A stretch of 64,000 nucleotides of DNA from positions 109,724,707-109,788,706 of the forward strand of contig OU015496.1 of assembly GCA_907164885.2 (NCBI GenBank), in the 5' to 3' direction. The notes under the pieces were generated by a model that saw nothing but the letters and a program-made list of their open reading frames with translations, did not search any database and had not been told where the DNA came from. This DNA comes from Dolomedes plantarius (lineage: Eukaryota > Arthropoda > Arachnida > Araneae > Dolomedidae). The number at the start of each line of letters is the position of its first letter. Positions within the stretch are counted from its first letter, which is position 1. Below are positions 57,651 to 64,000 of this stretch, piece by piece. The position numbers were made by a program, and so were the translations under genes.

Positions 57651-60600
57651 AAGGGGGCAGAGGACCCTGTAGCTCGACGAAAAGACTATAATAATTACAA
57701 GATAAAAAGAACTTTTTATATACCATGTTTTCAAATTTTCTGTTGAATCATATAAACTTGACAATTCTATGTATAAATAAATACTTTTTTAAAATTTTTT
57801 TGATGAATTATCCCATCAACTTGAAAGAAAATGAAATAAATTGGAAGTTAACTTGCGTTTAACTTTTCGTTCCCGTCCCGGCAGACAGATGGCTGCACCA
57901 GTCTACAAAACAAAATTAACTGAAAATAATAAAAACATGGTAAAAATCTGCTTAAAGATGGCTAAAAGTATTAAAGAAATGCATTGTCATCGTGTTCTAA
58001 AAATTTCAAATCTCTAGCTAGTCGAGAAGTTAGTTAAAAATCGATTGCAAGATTTGTACTGGGCAAACACACAAACACACACACAAACAAGAAAGCAAGT
58101 TAATAAAAACATGGTAAAAATGGTCTAACCACAAAAACCCAAATAATATTAAAAAACAAACTTTATTTCTTTATACATATATAGAACATATCTTTAAATA
58201 TGATCATATATATAAAAATGGAAATTATAAAACTATAAATAATGTTCAAATTAGCAGTTTAGAATTTTTTATGATTAACTGGTGATTAAAAATCATAAAG
58301 TGCTGCGTGCATCATAAAATTGAGATTTACGCTTACAGAAAATAATCAATAGTCAGAATCAATATAGTCACTTGTAATATATTTACATGTATCGTAAAAC
58401 CAAATAAATTGTAATAAATATTATTTAAATTAAAAATTGAGCATAAAATTGGAAAACTACAAAAACTGTCAGAATTATTTGGATAATTTTCCCACATTAA
58501 AAAAGTATTTCAGAATTGCACATTTTTCTGGTTTTAAAATGTAGAGTACCATGAAAAATATATATGAGTGTAGTTTTATCAGTTTCCTATTGATAGTTTA
58601 AAAGTAATGCTGCGCAGAAACTCAAAATTAGCAGTTAATCATATAAAATTCTAAACTGCTAATTTGAAAATTATTTATAGATTTATAAATTTCTATTTTT
58701 ATATCTGGCATATTTAAACATATGTACTTTATATGTATAAAGAAAGAAAATTTATTCTTCAAAAATTATTTGAGTTTTTATGGTTAGAATTAGACCATAT
58801 TTATAGTTTTTTCTAACCACAAAAACCCTGTGTCTCCCAAGTGTCCCCCTGTGTCCTTCAAGGTCCCGCGCCCCCTTAAACGACGAAGTTTCTTTTCGAC
58901 TTCTCCCACATTATACCTTGCTCGGTCAACTTCAAAAGGAAACAAACTGATTGAGAAACAAAATTATGAGAAGACACCCCACGGATGCAGTTGCGTTGAT
59001 ATAAAGTGGGCTGACTTGAACAAGCGGGTATTCGTTATGGCAGAGAGTGAAACAGGTGCATAATATTTTAATGATTGAGAAACGAACAAAGTTTATTGCT
59101 CTGACGATATTCAATATTCTCTTACCCAGTAGCTGTTAATTGAAGTGTTAATGAGTTGGTTGTTTGGTGTATTAATTCTCAGATGTTCTCAATGATCTTC
59201 AGTTTTACACAAAACGTGATGGCCTTAAGCTCTTATCATGCAGGAGAGTTTTACGGTACGATGTGCGCAGACAACTCTTTAGAAGGAGTCTTTTGTGCAG
59301 AAGTTGGCCGAAAACTCTCGTATGATAATGTATACTTCAAGTACTATTTCAGGTCTAGTATCGAAAAATCTGATAAGTTTTACCAACTGGTACCGATCAA
59401 CCAAAGAACGACACCTTAATTCAAGATGACGGCAACTGTGCTCAATTTGGACTAAGCAAGAGAAATCGAAACAACTAATTGTTAAAATTTTGAACAAACA
59501 TACCCAGCTTTTATAAATACATATTGACTGATGTATAGTGTATTGGGTAAAACTTTTACATTTTTTAATCATTTTGCATCAGTTACCATGTTAGCTGTTG
59601 CCATGTCGGGATTAACTTAGTGCTTATTTCCTCTGATTTGTGTGCTTAAGGCCCCTCAGTGACTTCATCAATGACTATTTCATATTGTTAAAATATAAAG
59701 TTCGGAACTCACATGAAGATTTAAAATATTGCCCTAGTATGGCGATCATTATAAATGGCAGCGTTTAATCAGGCCTTTTTTTTAAAAAAAAATTACTTAT
59801 TTCTTTACTCTTTGTATGTTGTTAACTTGTACAGGCTAAAATTAGTGAGATTTCTCTCAAAATTGAAATTATGCTTGGGAAGGTAGAACTAACCTCTACG
59901 ACAGAGTAACAGACATGTTCCCGAAACAATCTCGTCAAAAAGTGCGAGAGCAAAACCTCTGTTTTATATGAATGGGTGGGATACACTACCCTCCTAAGCA
60001 TAAAAGACGTATCTCAATTTTTTTCCATTTTTACTGTTTTTCTTGCTTAGTAATATTTGTGAGCTACCTGACATTATGCCTAAGCAAAAATCCGTATCTT
60101 ATTTATAAATAATGAAGAAAAACTAAAAAAACATTTTATCCTACAATAATCAGCAGGTGCGGGATGCACGTTTACAAAAATGCTCGCAACCAAAAGTTTC
60201 AGTTTTTTAAGATACGCCTCTTATGCTTAGGACGGCAGTACAGGTTTCATGTAGACATCACACACTAACTGAATACACAAACAGAAGTGAGACTGGTTAT
60301 TAAGGCTGCTATGTACTAAGAAAAAAAATCGCATTTCCCTTTTCCTCTTCTTGCAGACTTTTGTGGTGGGAGAAGTCCAGTTGACAGTTCGAGAGTTCCA
60401 CCTCCCTTAGGATTGACATTTTGAGGGATTGTAATGGCTCTCTCTCTATAGGGGGGGTTAAGCACTGCCCCCAAATTTTTTATTTAAAATATATTTTTGT
60501 CAACTATTTACAGGTACATAAATGCTAATAATCAAATAAAATTGAAATTGTCAGATAGCCTGAACTTTTCTGCAAAGCGCTACAGGATTAATTTTATAAA

Positions 60601-62838
60601 TTTCGTCCACCGAAGGAATTTATGAGTGTTTAAAACACACTATACCAGATTTCCCCCCGAATAATTTAAATTTTAAAATATTAATTGCATTTTTTTTTAA
60701 AAACGAAAAATGTACACAAATGTAAAATTTCTTTCTTTATGACGCAGTACAATTTTTTAAAAAAAATCTTTGAATCCAAGTCGGAAGTCCGTGGACAAAT
60801 TTTCTCCATAGGTTAACATTGAGGTGAGCGAATCCAATGGGGTTAGTACATAGCAGCCTTAAACATTCAAAATGAAATCTATGTTCAATGTCTCTTATTT
60901 ATAATTGGTCCAGCTGTTTTGAACATCGGCAGAACATCAATAGAAGAAAATTCTAGACTTGGTCTCAAATTATCATTATTGCATGAATGGTATAGTAATA
61001 TAGTTTTACTGTTAAGTACTTATTTGTAAATATATGTAAGAAAGTCCATTGCTTCTTATTTGCAGATGAATTTATTGTCAGGAATGATTGATGGTTATGG
61101 AAAACAACACGCTCATTTTGTTTTCTCCCATATAGGTACTGTTTTGTCTGATTACTGTTCTTCGGTTCTTGTTGACCTTATTTCGTCCATTAACGTACAA
61201 CATTTTCGACATCATTGGCAGAATTATTTTAGGCAAAAGAAAACGATTGCCTCCCATCCGTAACAAATTTCTTTTAATGTCGGCTACAGAGTTGGCAGAG
61301 TATATTAGGAAGAGGAAGGTAATATTTTATGATTTTCATGATAATAAGTTTTTCTTCTATTAATACTATATATCTGAAGTATTTATTGCGATTTTAAGAT
61401 GGCAAACTTAAAAATAAAGAGCTCGGGAACATGATAACCGTAAGTATCAAAACCCAACTCCGTCACCTGCGAAAAAATACTCACAAGATTCTTTTGTTTT
61501 AGGCGGAGCCCTTCTACTGGGACCATCTAGGCCCCCTAAAGCTCACGGAACTGGAGAATTCTAAATTTTTCTCCTTTTCTCATCGGGTTTCATGATGACA
61601 CACATTTCATATAAAAAAATCTAACAGTTTTGTACCCCGGACTTTACGTTATAAAATTTATAAAAATGCATTAAATTTTTTTAAAAGTTATATTAAGTTA
61701 GGTAATATATTTTTAAAGAGGGGGACTAATAGCTGCTTGTATAACGGGCTTCCAAATTCGTTAGCGGATCCATGACGGTTGGAGGAGTTACAATATTTTT
61801 CAGGAGATTGTGGAAATTCAAAGACATGGGCGACGAATTACTTAGGCTAAAAATTCCCCGCAACCAGTTTGCCGTAAGTGACATCCCGTCTGAAAAAACA
61901 TGCAACGGATCCAGTGGTCCTTAGATTCAATTTTTTTTTCTTTTCCAATGCGGAGGCACTTTGTCGGATAGACATTCGCCTGTTGTTATTCGCCGCAGTT
62001 TTTGCTGACCATTTTATTATTGGAGCACCAAATAGGCCAGTGGTTCCTAACCCGTAGCAGTCTGCTGACCACTAAGCCAGAAATTGAATCATATGCGGAT
62101 CACCCCCTCCCACACACACACCGACTTGAGGGGGGGGGGGGACCTTCCGGGGGTATGGGGAAGTATAGAATATCCCTCAGGCAAAAGGGATACGGGATTA
62201 ACGTACATTCTTTTGTATCATATTCCAATGATAAATTATGTTACTCTTTTAAGAAATTTTAATTCAACATCTGATAGTTATCGGATATATTCGGCCCATA
62301 TAGTTCAATGAACATTGCTTTCAAAATCCCCATTTATTTGGCAACTTTTTTATATGTGGTGCCGGACCACTCCCGACGCTCTCGCGGACCACCTGCGGTC
62401 CGTGGACCATCGGTTGGGAACCACTGAAATAGGCTGACCAGCATTGCTCCCTATGAAAGGACGACACGAACGGAGGTATTTTAGTGGCGCGCGCCAGGAT
62501 TCGATCCGAGCACACTCAGCACCGAAAGCCAGTGCGCTTACCACAGGTCCACCTCGGCTCCAGATTCAAATATTTTTATCTCCTGTGAGTCAAGAAACAA
62601 ACCAGCTACCCAGGGAGTTGATTTTCTTGAAAAACTACGTTTAATTTACGGGAATGATATTAATATATAGGATCAGCTCTGGTGTACTCAGTGATGTTTC
62701 CTTTCGGTTGTTACATTTTATTGGGGAAAATATTTGAGAGCATCTGTGTTATCTGCAGTCTCGATATCGAATGCTTTTAGAAAGGACTAGGCCCGAAACT
62801 AGGCCTGAATATGTGTAAAACAGATTTTGTTTGTTTGT

Positions 62839-62870
<32 letters not shown>

Positions 62871-63892
62871 CATGAAGAATTTTTTTCATTTTCATTACAT
62901 ATTATTTTATGTGTATTTTATTGAAATAAAATAATAAGCTTAAAATGAATATTTTCATATGATTTTTTAAAAATTATTTTTACTGATTTTTTAGATCCGG
63001 AACCAATTTTCTTTTCTTCCATAAATACAATGCATTTTTTTTTAAACATGGGCCGCCATTGCGGAGGTGCCCAACATGGCGGACGTGAAGTCACCACTTC
63101 GAGCACTTTGATGAAAGTCTGATAAGTCACTGTGTACTGCCAACTGAAGGATTCTATTGGCAGTATTTTGTGCGTTTTGTAATGAACAGTAGAGGAGGTT
63201 TTATGTAACGCAGCAGTGTATACATCTCAGCACTGCTGCATTCTGTTCATGAACGTCCGTGGACCGGACTCATAGATATCGCCCCTGGGAGGAGATGGAA
63301 AGGGCAGGCAAACGGGACATTCGGGAGAATACATAACATGACCCGCTGATGGCTGCGTTGCGGTCATTCAGTATTCATCCATATCGATAAACTTTCTATA
63401 CGTTATAACTAGATGTGTTTCTAGCAAGTGTTTCTGTATAAATACAAGACGCTTATTTAAATACAAAAGTTTCCTTTAAATAGTGATCTCTTGTACTCTG
63501 AAATAATCTCGTAGCACTTAAGGTATGTGTAAGCGATTAAACGAATATGAGATTAAATGAATCAGGGATTAATCTGATAGCAGGACGGTCGTGAGGAAAT
63601 ATTGAGTATTTTGTCGTGATACGTTGAATGTGCGAATGAATCCTTGTTGACACTTAGTTGTGATTTTCGCAGGTGACAGCCGAAGAGGTAATGAGAGCGT
63701 ACATAAACCGAGTCAAGGAAGTGGATCCTATCCTCAACGCCTGCGTCGATCAGAGGTTCGAGGAGGCAATTGCAGACGCTCGAGCTGTGGATAAGATGCT
63801 GGAGGCTGGCAGCATGACGGAGGAACAGTTGGCAGCCGACATGCCCCTTCTGGGTGTGCCATTTTCGTGTAAGGAGATGATAGGTGTTAAGG
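57558..63892 (+). CDS. FAAH2: FAAH2-like amidase, gene 2, 5' part (continues beyond window)
   Basis: Coding segments visible are 57558-57560, 61136-61318 and 63673-63892, encoding residues 1 to 136 with the same phases as gene 1. Differences from gene 1 are few: about five residues in the membrane-proximal exon and one in the catalytic-Lys exon. The Lys in GVPFSCKEM is kept. Both Ser exons lie beyond the right edge, so completeness cannot be judged. Introns share segments with gene 1 but hold different transposons. It is probably a working tandem paralogue, but that is inference. Confidence 0.88.
57653..58875. mobile_element. TTAA-flanked non-autonomous element, 1.22 kb
   Basis: The ends GGGGGCAGAGGACCC and, from the right, GGGGGCGCGGGACC are flanked by TTAA at 57649-57652 and 58876-58879. 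Gene 1 has the single TTAA with no insertion (about 12310), which confirms the boundaries. Inside, inverted arms at about 58121-58275 and 58640-58830 share CTAACCA(C/T)AAAAAC and CAAATTAGCAGTTTAGAATT. Confidence 0.9.
58880..61135. other. Intron 1 of gene 2, remainder
   Basis: Homologous to 12320-12900 and 14100-15325 of gene 1. Short open frames such as 59156-59419 recur in gene 1 but with altered ends, and I read them as non-coding. No RNA gene was found. Confidence 0.6.
61136..61318 (+). CDS. FAAH2: Amidase gene 2, coding exon 2 (residues 2-62)
   Basis: The acceptor CCCATATAG precedes the exon and the donor GTAATA follows it. Encodes VLFCLITVLRFLLTLFRPLT, then GKRKRLPPIRNKFLLMSATE and LAEYIRKRK. 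Same length and phase as 15326-15508. The last 85 bases are nearly unchanged, while the hydrophobic part differs more. Confidence 0.92.
62038..62426. mobile_element. hAT-type MITE, 389 bp
   Basis: The ends CAGTGGTTCCTAACCCG and, from the right, CAGTGGTTCCCAACCG have a perfect 8-bp duplication AAATAGGC at 62030-62037 and 62427-62434. The terminal region recalls the CAGTGGTTC(C/T)CAACC class of hAT elements. Non-coding. Confidence 0.93.
62440..62566 (-). mobile_element. tRNA-like SINE, minus strand
   Basis: The minus strand reads GGAGCCGAGGTGGACCTGTG with an A-box TGGTAAGCGC-like word and B-box GGATCGAATCC, about a tRNA length apart. The 3' body is short. Not a functional tRNA as the acceptor ends do not pair. 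Confidence 0.65.
62826..62870. repeat. (GTTT)n/(GTT)n microsatellite
   Basis: Four GTTT units followed by about nine GTT units. Confidence 0.97.
63673..63892 (+). CDS. FAAH2: Amidase gene 2, coding exon 3 (residues 63-136, catalytic Lys)
   Basis: The acceptor TTTTCGCAG precedes the exon and the donor GTAAGT follows it. It begins VTAEEVMRAYINRVKEVDP and ends at GVPFSCKEMIGVKG, with the catalytic Lys present. Identity with gene 1's exon extends about 100 bases upstream and about 75 bases into the following intron. The rest of the gene lies outside the window. Confidence 0.95.
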
Positions 63893-64000
63893 GTAAGTCA
63901 AAACATTGCATGTCGGGAAAGAAAAAAATAGTTGCATTCATGAGGGATATCCAGGAGCTGTTGTCTGCGGGGGACTAAATAACTGATACTACTTCCAGAA

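Larger units (their letters stand above)
52700..63975 (+). repeat. Tandem segmental duplication, right unit
   Basis: Counterpart of 6296-17310. It lacks the Tc1 (7283), mariner (9546), SINEs and MITEs of the left unit. It carries its own hAT/Helitron (54644-55655), SINE (56259), TTAA element (57653) and hAT MITE (62038). The region 6296-6360 matches near 52705-52750 and again near 52936, suggesting a small secondary duplication at the junction. Confidence 0.88.

Overview
The window is eukaryotic, almost certainly arthropod and plausibly a chelicerate with a large genome. It has spliced genes with multi-kilobase AT-rich introns, many Tc1/mariner, hAT, Helitron, PIF/Harbinger and piggyBac-type DNA transposons, tRNA-derived SINEs and long (TA)n arrays. 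No bacterial, viral or CRISPR-like feature is visible. The species call is inference from the repeat content and the amidase protein.

The only host genes I can support are two head-to-tail copies of a fatty-acid amide hydrolase 2-like (FAAH2-like) amidase on the + strand. Copy 1 can be read from its start codon (12289) to its stop (47643) in eight exons. Splice phases all agree and give a 522-residue protein with a hydrophobic N-terminus and the Lys-Ser-Ser amidase triad (K129, S204, S228). Copy 2 starts at 57558 and leaves the window after its third exon (63892). Both copies lie in a tandem segmental duplication: about 6.3-17.3 kb pairs with about 52.7-63.98 kb, at an offset near 46.6 kb. 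In both genes the start codon is the last three bases of a short exon, directly before the splice donor.

Layout: 1-6.3 kb holds a 404-bp direct repeat, a possible gag fragment and a hAT transposon with a second hAT inside it. 6.3-12.2 kb is the upstream part of the duplication, with a Tc1 element carrying an uninterrupted transposase and a mariner nested in a Harbinger-type MITE. 12.2-47.6 kb is amidase gene 1. Its largest intron (32,990-47,058) is a nest: a Tc1 element interrupted by a 9.9-kb hAT element, itself carrying piggyBac, Helitron, Tc1 and mariner remnants. 47.6-52.7 kb holds a Helitron and a PIF/Harbinger element with a MADF-like fragment. 52.7-64 kb is the second duplication copy with its own insertions (hAT plus nested Helitron, a TTAA-flanked element, hAT MITE, SINEs).

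Because the duplicated halves carry different insertions, each often supplies the empty site of an insertion in the other. That confirms several target-site duplications and orders events as before or after the duplication. I did not find a convincing novel multi-gene system. The points most worth a second look are the shared start-codon exon, the amidase duplication with an apparent gene-conversion patch, the foldback mariner, and the nested Tc1/hAT complex.
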